NCBI RefSeq assembly: GCF_041360795.1
Contig: NZ_JBFUPW010000001.1
Span: forward strand, 806,001-870,000
Source: Arthrobacter_E sp041360795
Lineage (GTDB): Bacteria; Actinomycetota; Actinomycetes; Actinomycetales; Micrococcaceae
Length of the DNA stretch: 64,000 bases
Direction: 5' to 3'
Below the pieces are notes generated by a model, which worked only from the letters and a program-made list of their open reading frames with translations, was not told where the DNA came from and made no database searches. How positions within the stretch are numbered: position 1 is the stretch's first letter; the number at the start of each line of letters is the position of its first letter. This document shows, one piece after another, positions 33,769 through 42,234 of this stretch. Both the position numbers and the translations under genes were made by a program.

Positions 33769-34349
33769 TTAGTTCTCCCCTGAACTGCTTGTTGACTTGG
33801 AAATTTTTGACCGATCGTACTGGCCATTTTTCACGCTAACCGACGCGACGTGACAGTTTCTGTCGCCCCCAGGGGGTATTTTATACACCGATTTGAGAAT
33901 AACTCGGGCTTGTTCAGGCGGCCTGCCCGAAGCTGGCGAAGCGGCGGGGCACGTTGGAGCGTTCTGGGGACAGCCCGACCTTGTGGGGGAATCAGGAATC
34001 GGGATGGGTGAGTGCGCCGGTTTGCGTCCAGAGCTCGACCGCCGCGAGGCGGGTGCCGACCGCGCCAAGCAGGTATGTGGCGGTTCTGCGCCGAGTGCAG
34101 CCCGGCGGGTGCATTCGACGGGGGCGTGCATACGCTGGTTCGGGTGGCCACGGCTCCTCAGAGCGGTCACCGGCTCGCGCGTCCCGTCGAGCAGGGGCCT
34201 CGAGGTCCTGTCCATGGTGCCCGCGCGCGACATGGTTACCCGGGCGTCCGCGTCAAGGAACGGAGTCTCGAAGAAGCAGGTCGCATGGCGCTGAAGCGCA
34301 GGCGCACGGACTTCCCGCAGCATCTAAGAGCTGCGACGATGCCAGGCAC
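33769..34349. other. Non-coding accessory stretch
   Basis: About 580 bp between the secreted-protein gene and the tRNA-Lys terminator. It holds the promoter region of that gene: AT-rich, with two adjacent perfect palindromes at 33852-33864 and 33866-33876 and a TATAAAAT-like box (minus strand, near 33877-33886). It also holds the patch at 34041-34115 that recurs at 32030-32105. Open frames here have no ribosome-binding site or recognisable product, and I see no intact gene. Confidence 0.6.
33852..33876. promoter_or_regulatory. Twin palindromes upstream of the secreted-protein gene
   Basis: A 13-bp palindrome (5-nt arms, 3-nt centre) at 33852-33864 and an 11-bp palindrome of C5-A-G5 form at 33866-33876, 84-108 bp upstream of the ATG and beside an AT-rich box. 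They could be operator sites; the regulator is unknown. Confidence 0.4.
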
Positions 34350-34395
34350 AAAAAAGTCCCGCCCGATCATGCCTTTCAGCAGATCGAGCGGGACT
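34350..34395 (-). terminator. Intrinsic terminator of tRNA-Lys
   Basis: A 14-bp stem with one wobble (34355-34368/34382-34395), then six Ts on the minus strand, immediately after the tRNA. Confidence 0.9.
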
Positions 34396-34398
34396 CGT

Positions 34399-34474
34399 TG
34401 GTGCACCCCCCGGGACTCGAACCCGGAACCCATTGATTAAGAGTCAATTGCTCTGCCAGTTGAGCTAGAGGTGC
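34399..34474 (-). tRNA. tRNA-Lys (CUU anticodon)
   Basis: A 76-nt cloverleaf including an encoded CCA. The acceptor stem is 7 bp with one G-U pair, and the anticodon loop CTCTTAA gives anticodon CTT, reading AAG. It borders the accessory region on its high-coordinate side, but I found no second copy of its 3' end, so there is no evidence of an integrated element using it. Confidence 0.95.
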
Positions 34475-34761
34475 ATCGTTGTGGCTTATCAGCCGGGCTT
34501 TTCTTCCCGTCTGCGTTCCCCGCAACGAGTAAGAACTCTACTGGAGTTTTCCGCAAAAGTGAAATCGAGGCCTCCGGGGCGCCTCGGAGCGGTCCCGCAG
34601 GTCCTTCCGGCCCGGTTTTCCGGGGGAGTGGATGCCGGGCGCTGTCGCAATCAGACCGCCAGCAACTCGTCCGGTGCCATTCTGTGAGGCACGTCATAGA
34701 CTGGCCGCAACGTGCCGGGCCTTGCTTGCTGGGCCCTGGCTCCCGAGCGACGGAGGATGCC

Positions 34762-36465
34762 ATGACCGCAGAACCCACTCCAGACATCAAGCCGCGTTCC
34801 CGGGTGGTGACGGACGGCATCCACGCGGCTCCGGCGCGCGGCATGTTCCGCGCCGTGGGCATGGGCGACGAGGACTTCGCGAAGCCGCAGATCGGCGTCG
34901 CGAGTTCCTGGAATGAGATCACCCCGTGCAATCTGTCGCTCAATCGCCTCGCGCTGGCGGTGAAGGAGGGCGTGCACGCCGGGGGCGGGTTCCCGATGCA
35001 GTTCGGCACGATCTCCGTCTCAGACGGGATCTCCATGGGCCACGACGGCATGCACTTCTCGCTCGTCTCCCGCGAAGTGATCGCGGATTCGGTGGAAACC
35101 GTGATGCAGGCCGAGCGGATCGACGGCTCGGTGCTCCTCGCGGGCTGCGACAAGTCCCTCCCCGGAATGCTGATGGCCGCCGCGCGCCTGGATCTCGCGA
35201 GCGTCTTCCTCTACGCGGGTTCGATTATGCCCGGTTGGGTCCGTCTGGAGGACGGCTCTGAGAAGGAAGTCACCCTCATCGACGCCTTCGAAGCGGTGGG
35301 CGCCTGCGCCGCGGGCCGGATGAGCAGGGGAGACCTGGACCGCATCGAGCGCGCGATCTGTCCGGGGGAGGGCGCATGCGGCGGCATGTACACGGCGAAC
35401 ACCATGGCGTGCATCGGCGAAGCATTGGGGATGTCCCTGCCCGGCTCCGCCGCTCCGCCCTCGGCCGACCGGCGTCGTGACGACTTCGCGCGGCGCTCCG
35501 GCGAGGCAGTGGTCAATCTGCTGCGGCTGGGCATCACCGCGCGGGACATCATGACCAAGCCCGCGTTCGAGAACGCCATCGCCGTCACCATGGCCTTCGG
35601 CGGCTCGACCAACGCGGTGCTGCACCTCCTCGCGATCGCGCGGGAGGCCGGCGTCGATCTCGTCCTCGACGACTTCAACCGCATCGGCGACAAGGTGCCG
35701 CACCTGGGTGACCTCAAACCGTTCGGCCGCTACGTGATGACCGACGTCGACCGCATCGGCGGCGTGCCGGTCATCATGCGGGCGCTGCTCGACGCCGGCC
35801 TCCTCCACGGCGACTGCCTCACCGTCACCGGGCGCACCGTGGCCGAGAATCTCGAGGCGATCAACCCACCGGACGTCGACGGCAAGATCCTGCGGGCCCT
35901 CGACAACCCGATCCACAAGACCGGCGGCATCACCATCCTGCACGGATCGCTCGCCCCGGAGGGCGCCGTGGTCAAGACCGCGGGCTTCGACGCCGATATC
36001 TTCGAAGGCACGGCCCGGGTCTTCGAGCGGGAGCAGGGTGCTCTCGACGCGCTGGACCGCGGCGAGATCCAGAAGGGCGACGTCGTCGTCATCCGCTACG
36101 AGGGCCCCAAGGGAGGCCCCGGCATGCGCGAGATGCTCGCCATCACCGGCGCCATCAAGGGCGCGGGCCTCGGCAAGGACGTCCTGCTGCTGACGGACGG
36201 GCGCTTCTCCGGCGGCACCACCGGGCTCTGCATCGGACACGTCGCGCCGGAAGCCGTCGACGGCGGGCCCATCGCCTTCGTCAAGGACGGCGACCGGATC
36301 CGGGTGGACATCGCGGCCCGGTCCTTCGATCTCCTGGTGGACGAGGACGAGCTCGCGGCCCGCAAGGTCGGCTGGGCGCCCCTGCCGGCGCGCTTCACCA
36401 CGGGCGTCCTCTCCAAGTACGCAAAGCTGGTCAATTCGGCGTCAACAGGGGCGTACTGCGGCTAG
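34762..36465 (+). CDS. ilvD: Dihydroxy-acid dehydratase
   Basis: A 567-aa Fe-S enzyme that dehydrates dihydroxy-acids to the 2-keto acid precursors of valine, isoleucine and leucine. Motifs: SWNEITPCNLSLNRLA (Cys ligand near residue 54), LAGCDKSLPGMLMAAARL (CDKxxPG), and GEGACGGMYTANTMACIGEALGMSLPGSA (CGGMYTANTM). GGFSGGTTG-like LLLTDGRFSGGTTGLCIGH is close to the C-terminus. ATG 34762 has GGAGG five bases upstream. It precedes the ilvBNC operon but ends in its own hairpin. Confidence 0.96.
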   Translation: MTAEPTPDIKPRSRVVTDGIHAAPARGMFRAVGMGDEDFAKPQIGVASSWNEITPCNLSLNRLALAVKEGVHAGGGFPMQFGTISVSDGISMGHDGMHFSLVSREVIADSVETVMQAERIDGSVLLAGCDKSLPGMLMAAARLDLASVFLYAGSIMPGWVRLEDGSEKEVTLIDAFEAVGACAAGRMSRGDLDRIERAICPGEGACGGMYTANTMACIGEALGMSLPGSAAPPSADRRRDDFARRSGEAVVNLLRLGITARDIMTKPAFENAIAVTMAFGGSTNAVLHLLAIAREAGVDLVLDDFNRIGDKVPHLGDLKPFGRYVMTDVDRIGGVPVIMRALLDAGLLHGDCLTVTGRTVAENLEAINPPDVDGKILRALDNPIHKTGGITILHGSLAPEGAVVKTAGFDADIFEGTARVFEREQGALDALDRGEIQKGDVVVIRYEGPKGGPGMREMLAITGAIKGAGLGKDVLLLTDGRFSGGTTGLCIGHVAPEAVDGGPIAFVKDGDRIRVDIAARSFDLLVDEDELAARKVGWAPLPARFTTGVLSKYAKLVNSASTGAYCG

Positions 36466-36479
36466 CCCACGCTCTTGCA

Positions 36480-36512
36480 ACGACGACGGCGGTGCCTCAC
36501 CGCCGTCGTCGT
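36480..36512 (+). terminator. Terminator after ilvD
   Basis: A 14-15-bp perfect stem with a 3-nt loop, starting 15 bp after the ilvD stop. It separates ilvD from the ilvB promoter. Confidence 0.75.
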
Positions 36513-36532
36513 GACCGCATGCCGGACGCGAG

Positions 36533-36549
36533 CGTCCACATTGTGAGAC
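36533..36549. promoter_or_regulatory. Probable LtbR/NdgR-type operator upstream of ilvB
   Basis: A degenerate inverted repeat containing TGTGAGAC (36542-36549). It matches the leuB upstream site at 13 of 17 positions and lies 14 bp before the ilvB -35 hexamer. Likely bound by the IclR regulator encoded at 62757-63476. Confidence 0.55.
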
Positions 36550-36563
36550 GAGGCGTCCAGCAG

Positions 36564-36599
36564 TTGACACTAAATCGCGCCACGGGGAACACTGTAGCC
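36564..36599 (+). promoter_or_regulatory. Promoter of the ilvBNC attenuator
   Basis: The -35 is a consensus TTGACA (36564-36569). A weak -10 lies at about 36588-36595 (AACACT/CACTGT). The leader-peptide ATG follows within about 5-7 bp, so the transcript is probably leaderless at the leader peptide. Confidence 0.6.
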
Positions 36600-36647
36600 A
36601 TGACTGAAACCGTGATCGTCGTAGTCCTTACCAAGCGCGTGGCATAA
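36600..36647 (+). CDS. ilvB leader peptide
   Basis: A 15-codon ORF, MTETVIVVVLTKRVA, with six of its 15 codons for branched-chain amino acids in one run (Val-Ile-Val-Val-Val-Leu) plus a later Val. It is followed by an intrinsic terminator (36676-36712). This is classical transcription attenuation: ribosome stalling when Val, Leu or Ile tRNAs are uncharged would favour an antiterminator and allow ilvBNC expression. Confidence 0.88.
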   Translation: MTETVIVVVLTKRVA

Positions 36648-36675
36648 GCCAAGCTGGTAACGGTCAGTCACGCGC

Positions 36676-36712
36676 AACCCCTCGAAGAGCCTCACGGCTG
36701 AGGGGTTTTTTT
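36676..36712 (+). terminator. ilvB attenuator terminator
   Basis: Outer stem 36676-36683/36700-36707 (8 bp), an inner 4-bp stem, then a seven-T run. Located between the leader peptide and ilvB. Confidence 0.88.
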
Positions 36713-36784
36713 GTTGCTACAGACGCCACGATCAGTCGCCCACCCGAAATCGCCCCGTTTGGGGCACCAACGAGGAAGAGTCCG

Positions 36785-38674
36785 ATGAGCAAAGGATCGC
36801 CCATCAGCCCCACGCTGTTGGCTGCAAAGTCCGCGAAGAATGCGGAAAAGTCCGAGCGCGCCGTCACCGCTGCCGATGACGCAGCGGCCCTCTCTCCTGT
36901 CCTCGGGCCGAACAACGTTGTACCCCCAACGGAGATGACCGGCTCACAAGCACTCGTCCGCTCGCTCGAAGAACTCGGCGTCAAGGACATTTTCGGTTTG
37001 CCCGGTGGTGCCATCCTGCCCACCTACGACCCGTTGATGGCTTCCAGTTTGAATCACATCCTGGTCCGTCACGAGCAGGGAGCCGGCCACGCCGCGCAGG
37101 GCTATGCCATGGTCACCGGTGAGGTGGGCGTGTGCATCGCCACCTCCGGTCCTGGCGCCACCAACCTGGTCACCGCCATCATGGACGCCCACATGGACTC
37201 CGTGCCGATGGTCGCCATCACCGGTCAGGTCAGCAGTGGCGTGATCGGAACGGACGCCTTCCAGGAGGCTGACATCGTCGGCATCACCATGCCGATCACC
37301 AAGCACTCGTTCCTGGTCACGGACCCGGACGAGATCCCCCGGGTCATGGCCGAGGCCTTCCACCTCGCCTCCACGGGCCGTCCCGGCCCCGTCCTGGTGG
37401 ACTTCGCCAAGGACGCCCAGGTCGCCAAGACCATGTTCTCCTGGCCGCCGAAGATCGACCTGCCCGGGTACCGTCCCGTGCTGCGCGGTCATAGCAAGCA
37501 GCTGCGTGAGGCCGCCAAGCTGATCGGCGCCGCCAAGAAGCCCGTGTTCTACGTGGGCGGCGGCGTGCTCAAGGGCCACGCCTGTGAAGAACTCAAGGAA
37601 CTCGCCGAGCTGAGCGGCGCCCCCGTGGTCACCACCCTCATGGCCAAGGGCGCCTTCCCGGACTCCCATCCGCAGCACGTCGGCATGCCCGGCATGCACG
37701 GCACGGTGTCCGCGGTCACCGCACTGCAGCAGGCGGATCTGCTCATCACGCTCGGCGCCCGGTTCGACGACCGCGTGACCGGCGTGCTGAAGACCTTCGC
37801 GCCGAACGCCAAGGTCATCCACGCCGACATCGACCCGGCCGAGATCTCCAAGAACCGCACCGCGGACGTGCCGATCGTGGGCAGCGTCAAGGAGATCATC
37901 CCCGAGCTGACCGAGGTCCTCCGCGCGTACTTCGAGGCCAACGGCAAGCCGGACCTCGGCGCCTGGTGGGCGTTCCTGAACAACCTCAAGGAGACCTACC
38001 CGCTCGGCTGGACCGAACCGGAGGACGGCCTGATCGCCCCGCAGCGCGTGCTGCAGCGGATCGGCGAGCTGACCGGTCCCGAAGGCGTCTTCGTGGCAGG
38101 CGTCGGCCAGCACCAGATGTGGGCCGCGCAGTTCATCAAGTACGAGCGCCCGCACGCCTGGCTGAACTCCGGCGGCGCCGGCACCATGGGCTACTCCGTC
38201 CCGGCGGCCATGGGCGCCAAGGTCGGCAACCCGGACCGCGTGGTCTGGGCGATCGACGGCGACGGCTGCTTCCAGATGACCAATCAGGAACTCGCCACCT
38301 GCGCCATCAACAACATCCCGATCAAGGTCGCGATCATCAACAACTCCTCGCTGGGCATGGTCCGCCAGTGGCAGACCCTGTTCTATGAAGGCCGGTACTC
38401 GAACACCGACCTGAACACCGGCCATGACACCGTCCGGATCCCGGACTTCGTCAAGCTCGCCGACGCCTACGGCTGCGCCGCGCTGCGCTGTGAGCGGGAA
38501 GAGGACATCGACGCCACCATCCAGAAGGCCCTGGAGATCAACGACCGCCCCGTCGTGATCGACTTCGTGGTCAGCCCCAACGCCATGGTGTGGCCGATGG
38601 TGCCCTCCGGCGTGAGCAATGACCAGATCCAGGTCGCCCGGAACATGACCCCCGAGTGGGAAGAAGAGGACTGA
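36785..38674 (+). CDS. ilvB: Acetolactate synthase, large subunit
   Basis: A 629-aa TPP/FAD enzyme that forms acetolactate and acetohydroxybutyrate, the first common step of branched-chain amino acid synthesis. The catalytic Glu is in RHEQGAGHAAQGYAMVTG (about 95-112), the FAD and dimer regions follow, and the TPP-Mg motif is AIDGDGCFQMTNQELATCAINNIPIKVAIINN (about 493-524). The first ~45 residues are a low-complexity extension before TGSQALVRSLEELGV. GAGGA precedes the ATG. Regulated by the attenuator just upstream and probably the IclR protein. Confidence 0.97.
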   Translation: MSKGSPISPTLLAAKSAKNAEKSERAVTAADDAAALSPVLGPNNVVPPTEMTGSQALVRSLEELGVKDIFGLPGGAILPTYDPLMASSLNHILVRHEQGAGHAAQGYAMVTGEVGVCIATSGPGATNLVTAIMDAHMDSVPMVAITGQVSSGVIGTDAFQEADIVGITMPITKHSFLVTDPDEIPRVMAEAFHLASTGRPGPVLVDFAKDAQVAKTMFSWPPKIDLPGYRPVLRGHSKQLREAAKLIGAAKKPVFYVGGGVLKGHACEELKELAELSGAPVVTTLMAKGAFPDSHPQHVGMPGMHGTVSAVTALQQADLLITLGARFDDRVTGVLKTFAPNAKVIHADIDPAEISKNRTADVPIVGSVKEIIPELTEVLRAYFEANGKPDLGAWWAFLNNLKETYPLGWTEPEDGLIAPQRVLQRIGELTGPEGVFVAGVGQHQMWAAQFIKYERPHAWLNSGGAGTMGYSVPAAMGAKVGNPDRVVWAIDGDGCFQMTNQELATCAINNIPIKVAIINNSSLGMVRQWQTLFYEGRYSNTDLNTGHDTVRIPDFVKLADAYGCAALRCEREEDIDATIQKALEINDRPVVIDFVVSPNAMVWPMVPSGVSNDQIQVARNMTPEWEEED

Positions 38675-38676
38675 TC

Positions 38677-39189
38677 ATGAGCCGTCACACTCTCTCCGTG
38701 CTGGTGGAGGACAAGCCCGGCGTGCTTACGCGCGTCTCCGGCCTCTTCGCCCGCCGGGCCTTCAACATCAATTCCCTCGCCGTCGGCCCCACGGAGGTGC
38801 CGGGCACGTCCCGCATCACCGCGGTGGTCGAGGCGGAAGGTGACCTCATCGAGCAGGTCACCAAGCAGCTCAACAAATTGATCAATGTGATCAAGATCGT
38901 AGAGCTCACGAGCGACGCTTCCGTGCAGCGCGACCATATCCTGGTCAAAGTACGGGCCGATGCCGCAACGCGTCTGCAGGTCACCCAAGCCGCAGACCTG
39001 TTCCGCGCCTCCGTGGTCGATGTGTCCACCGACTCATTGATCATCGAGGCCACCGGTCATCCGGAGAAGATCACAGCACTGCTGTCAGTCCTGGAGCCCT
39101 TCGGCATCCGCGAGATTGTGCAGTCCGGCACCTTGGCCGTTGGACGGGGACCCCGCTCCATGAGTGACCGCGCTCTGCGGTCCGCCTGA
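38677..39189 (+). CDS. ilvN: Acetolactate synthase, small regulatory subunit
   Basis: A 170-aa subunit with an N-terminal ACT domain (HTLSVLVEDKPGVLTRVSGLFARRAFNINSLAVGPTE, about 3-40) that binds valine for feedback inhibition, and a C-terminal ALS_ss_C domain. It starts 2 bp after the ilvB stop, and together they form the holoenzyme. Confidence 0.96.
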   Translation: MSRHTLSVLVEDKPGVLTRVSGLFARRAFNINSLAVGPTEVPGTSRITAVVEAEGDLIEQVTKQLNKLINVIKIVELTSDASVQRDHILVKVRADAATRLQVTQAADLFRASVVDVSTDSLIIEATGHPEKITALLSVLEPFGIREIVQSGTLAVGRGPRSMSDRALRSA

Positions 39190-39238
39190 ATCCCACACGA
39201 GACACCGTTCCACCCCCACCATTCCAAGGAGAATTTCC

Positions 39239-40264
39239 ATGACCGAGCTGATCTACGATGACGATGCAGACCTGACGATCGTCCAGGGCAAGAAGGTCGC
39301 CATCGTCGGCTACGGCTCCCAGGGCCACGCCCACGCCCAGAACCTGCGCGACTCCGGCGTCCAGGTCGTCATCGGCCTGAAGGAGGGCTCCAAGTCCATC
39401 GCCAAGGCGGAGGACGAGGGCTTCGAGGTCAAGAGCGTGGCAGACGCCGCCGACTGGGCCGACCTCATCATGATCCTGGCACCGGACCAGCACCAGCGCG
39501 CGATCTACAACGACTCCATCAAGGACAAGCTGACCGCAGGCAAGACCCTGGCCTTCGCCCACGGCTTCAACATCCGCTTCGGGTACATCCAGGTCCCCGA
39601 AGGCGTGGACGTCATCCTCGTCGCTCCGAAGGCCCCGGGCCACACGGTGCGCCGCGAGTACGTCGCCGGCCGAGGCATCCCGGACATCATCGCCGTCGAG
39701 CAGGATGCCACCGGCACCGCCTGGGAGACCGCCAAGTCCTACGCCAAGGCCATCGGCGGCACTCGCGCCGGCGTCATCAAGACCACCTTCACCGAAGAGA
39801 CCGAGACGGACCTCTTCGGCGAGCAGGCCGTCCTCTGCGGTGGCGTGTCCCAGCTGGTCCAGTACGGCTTCGAGACCCTGACCGAGGCCGGCTACCAGCC
39901 GCAGATCGCCTACTTCGAGGTGCTGCACGAGCTGAAGCTGATCGTCGACCTCATGTGGGAGGGCGGCATCGCCAAGCAGCGCTGGAGCGTCTCCGACACC
40001 GCCGAGTTCGGTGACTACGTCTCCGGACCGCGCGTCATCGACCCGCGCGTCAAGGAGAACATGGCGGCCGTCCTGGCCGACATCCAGAACGGCGCCTTCG
40101 CCAAGCGCTTCATCGACGACCAGGACAACGGCGCCGTCGAGTTCAAGGAACTGCGTGCCAAGGCGGAGCAGCACCCGATCGAGGCCGTGGGCAAGGACCT
40201 CCGTGCCCTGTTCTCCTGGAAGCAGCAGGACTCCGACTACGTCGACGGTTCCGCCGCTCGCTGA
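39239..40264 (+). CDS. ilvC: Ketol-acid reductoisomerase (class I)
   Basis: A 341-aa NADPH-dependent enzyme that isomerises and reduces acetolactate or acetohydroxybutyrate. The Rossmann motif is VAIVGYGSQGHAHAQNLRDSG (about 20-40). APKAPGHTVRREY and the all-helical C-terminal Mg-binding region (DLFGEQAVLCGG, LHELKLIVDLMWEGG) are intact. Length and a single helical knot fit the short class I form. AAGGAG precedes the ATG; it is 49 bp after ilvN in the ilvBNC operon. Confidence 0.97.
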   Translation: MTELIYDDDADLTIVQGKKVAIVGYGSQGHAHAQNLRDSGVQVVIGLKEGSKSIAKAEDEGFEVKSVADAADWADLIMILAPDQHQRAIYNDSIKDKLTAGKTLAFAHGFNIRFGYIQVPEGVDVILVAPKAPGHTVRREYVAGRGIPDIIAVEQDATGTAWETAKSYAKAIGGTRAGVIKTTFTEETETDLFGEQAVLCGGVSQLVQYGFETLTEAGYQPQIAYFEVLHELKLIVDLMWEGGIAKQRWSVSDTAEFGDYVSGPRVIDPRVKENMAAVLADIQNGAFAKRFIDDQDNGAVEFKELRAKAEQHPIEAVGKDLRALFSWKQQDSDYVDGSAAR

Positions 40265-40363
40265 TCCCCGCCCGGGGGATCGCGATCCTTCACAAAAGGG
40301 AAGCCGATTCCCGGCACGCCGCACCGAGCCAGTAATCTCGGTGGCAGGCGTGTGAAGCAAGGA

Positions 40364-40394
40364 CGCCGGGCCCGCACACTGTGCGGGCCCGGCG
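40364..40394 (+). terminator. Terminator after ilvC
   Basis: A 14-bp perfect GC-rich stem with a 3-nt loop, between ilvC and serA. Confidence 0.8.
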
Positions 40395-40457
40395 ATTCCA
40401 CGCTCAGGACACCTGAGACAAGCCACTGCAGTATCGATCGCCACAAAGAGGTCACCG

Positions 40458-42053
40458 GTGACAGACACCAAGCCCGTAGTACTCATTGCCGAAGAACTAT
40501 CGCCTGCCACCGTGGCGGCACTGGGACCGGATTTCGACATCCGGCAGACCGACGGCGCTGACCGTTCCCAGCTCCTGCCGGCCCTGGCCGACGCCCACGC
40601 CATCCTGGTCCGCTCCGCCACGCAGGTGGACGCCGAAGCCATCGCCGCCGCGCCGAACCTCAAGGTGATCGCCCGCGCCGGCGTCGGCCTGGACAACGTC
40701 GACATCAAGGCCGCCACCCAGGCCGGTGTCATGGTGGTCAACGCGCCCACCTCGAACATCATCTCCGCCGCCGAACTCACGGTCGGCCACATCCTCAGCC
40801 TGGCCCGCCACATCCCGCAGGCTTGCGGCGCCCTCAAGGCGGGGGAGTGGAAGCGCTCCAAGTACTCGGGCACCGAGCTGTTCGAGAAGAAGATCGGGAT
40901 CATCGGCTTCGGCCGCATCGGCGCCCTGGTCGCCGCCCGCCTCCAGGCCTTCGGCACCGAGATCCTCGCCTACGACCCCTACGTCACCTCGGCCCGTGCC
41001 GCGCAGCTCGGCGTGAAGCTCGTGACCCTGGATGAGCTCCTGGCGCAGTCCGACTTCATCACCATCCACATGCCGAAGACTCCCGAGACCGTGGGCATGC
41101 TGGGCGCGGACGCCTTCGAGAAGATGAAGGAGACCGCGTACGTGGTCAACGTCGCCCGTGGCGGCCTGGTCGACGAGACCGCGCTGCACGAGGCACTCGT
41201 GGCCGGCAAGATCGCCGGCGCCGGCATCGACGTGTTCTCCAAGGAGCCGTCCACGGACCTGCCGTTCTTCGGCCTGGACAACGTGGTCGTCACCCCGCAC
41301 CTCGGCGCGTCCACCGCGGAGGCCCAGGAGAAGGCCGGCATCTCCGTGGCGAAGTCGGTCCGTCTGGCCCTGGCCGGCGAGCTCGTCCCCGACGCGGTCA
41401 ACGTGGCCGGCGGCGTCATCCACTCCGACGTCCGCCCGGGCATCCCGCTCATCGAGAAGCTCGGCCGGATCTTCACCGCACTCACGCACGACTCGGTGAC
41501 CCAGATCGACGTCGAGGTGGCCGGTGAGATCGCCGCCCTGGACGTCAAGGTTCTCGAGCTGTCCGCGCTCAAGGGCGTGTTCGCCGACGTCGTGTCGGAG
41601 CAGGTCTCCTACGTCAACGCCCCGGTGATCGCCGAGCAGCGTGGCATCAACGTCCGGCTGATCACCACCGAGAACGCCGAGGACTACCGCAATGTGCTGA
41701 CCCTCCGCGGCGCGCTGAGCGATGGTTCCCAGATCACGGTGTCCGGCACGCTGACCGGCCCCAAGCAGGTCGAGAAGCTGGTGGGCGTCAACGGCTTCGA
41801 CATCGAGATCCCGATCACCGATCACCTGATCGTGGTCAGCTACCAGGACCGTCCCGGCGTGGTCGGCACCATCGGCCACATCCTGGGCATGAACAACATC
41901 AACATCGGCGGCATGCAGGTGGCCCGCAGTGCCGAAGGCGGCGACGTCCTGGCCCTGCTGACGGTCGATTCCTCGGTGCCGCAGCAGGTCCTCGACGCCA
42001 TCAAGGCGGGCGTGGGCGCGAACGCCGTGCGTGAGGTCGACCTCGAGTCGTAG
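40458..42053 (+). CDS. serA: D-3-phosphoglycerate dehydrogenase (long form)
   Basis: A 531-aa enzyme that commits 3-phosphoglycerate to serine synthesis. The D-hydroxyacid dehydrogenase core has KIGIIGFGRIGALVAARLQAFG (NAD site, about 145-166) and NVARGGLVDETAL with the catalytic region. An intervening ASB domain and a C-terminal ACT domain (LIVVSYQDRPGVVGTIGHILGMNNINIGGMQVAR) make this the serine-inhibited type 1 form found in mycobacteria. GTG 40458 has AAAGAGG upstream. Confidence 0.97.
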   Translation: MTDTKPVVLIAEELSPATVAALGPDFDIRQTDGADRSQLLPALADAHAILVRSATQVDAEAIAAAPNLKVIARAGVGLDNVDIKAATQAGVMVVNAPTSNIISAAELTVGHILSLARHIPQACGALKAGEWKRSKYSGTELFEKKIGIIGFGRIGALVAARLQAFGTEILAYDPYVTSARAAQLGVKLVTLDELLAQSDFITIHMPKTPETVGMLGADAFEKMKETAYVVNVARGGLVDETALHEALVAGKIAGAGIDVFSKEPSTDLPFFGLDNVVVTPHLGASTAEAQEKAGISVAKSVRLALAGELVPDAVNVAGGVIHSDVRPGIPLIEKLGRIFTALTHDSVTQIDVEVAGEIAALDVKVLELSALKGVFADVVSEQVSYVNAPVIAEQRGINVRLITTENAEDYRNVLTLRGALSDGSQITVSGTLTGPKQVEKLVGVNGFDIEIPITDHLIVVSYQDRPGVVGTIGHILGMNNINIGGMQVARSAEGGDVLALLTVDSSVPQQVLDAIKAGVGANAVREVDLES

Positions 42054-42234
42054 GGCCACACTGACGGGACCGAGGGTCCCGGGAACCCGGGCCGGTCTGC
42101 CTACAATAGTTACGGCGCTGTGAGCGTCGTAGCGGTCGGCAGGCCGGCCCGAAGTCTTGAACCACCCCGTCGGAGCGTGGGCGAAGCCATGTCTGCAGTG
42201 CAGCCCTCTCCCGTTCCCTCACCCCAGGAGTGCA

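Noticed and set aside
33769..34323. A 184-codon minus-strand reading frame upstream of the secreted-protein gene
   Set aside because: Ser/Pro/Arg-rich composition without domain, no ribosome-binding site, and part of it aligns with the patch at 32030-32105 in other frames. Treated as non-coding.
34399..34474. tRNA-Lys as an attachment site for an integrated element in 30-34 kb
   Set aside because: No direct repeat of the tRNA 3' end and no integrase gene were found in the adjoining region.
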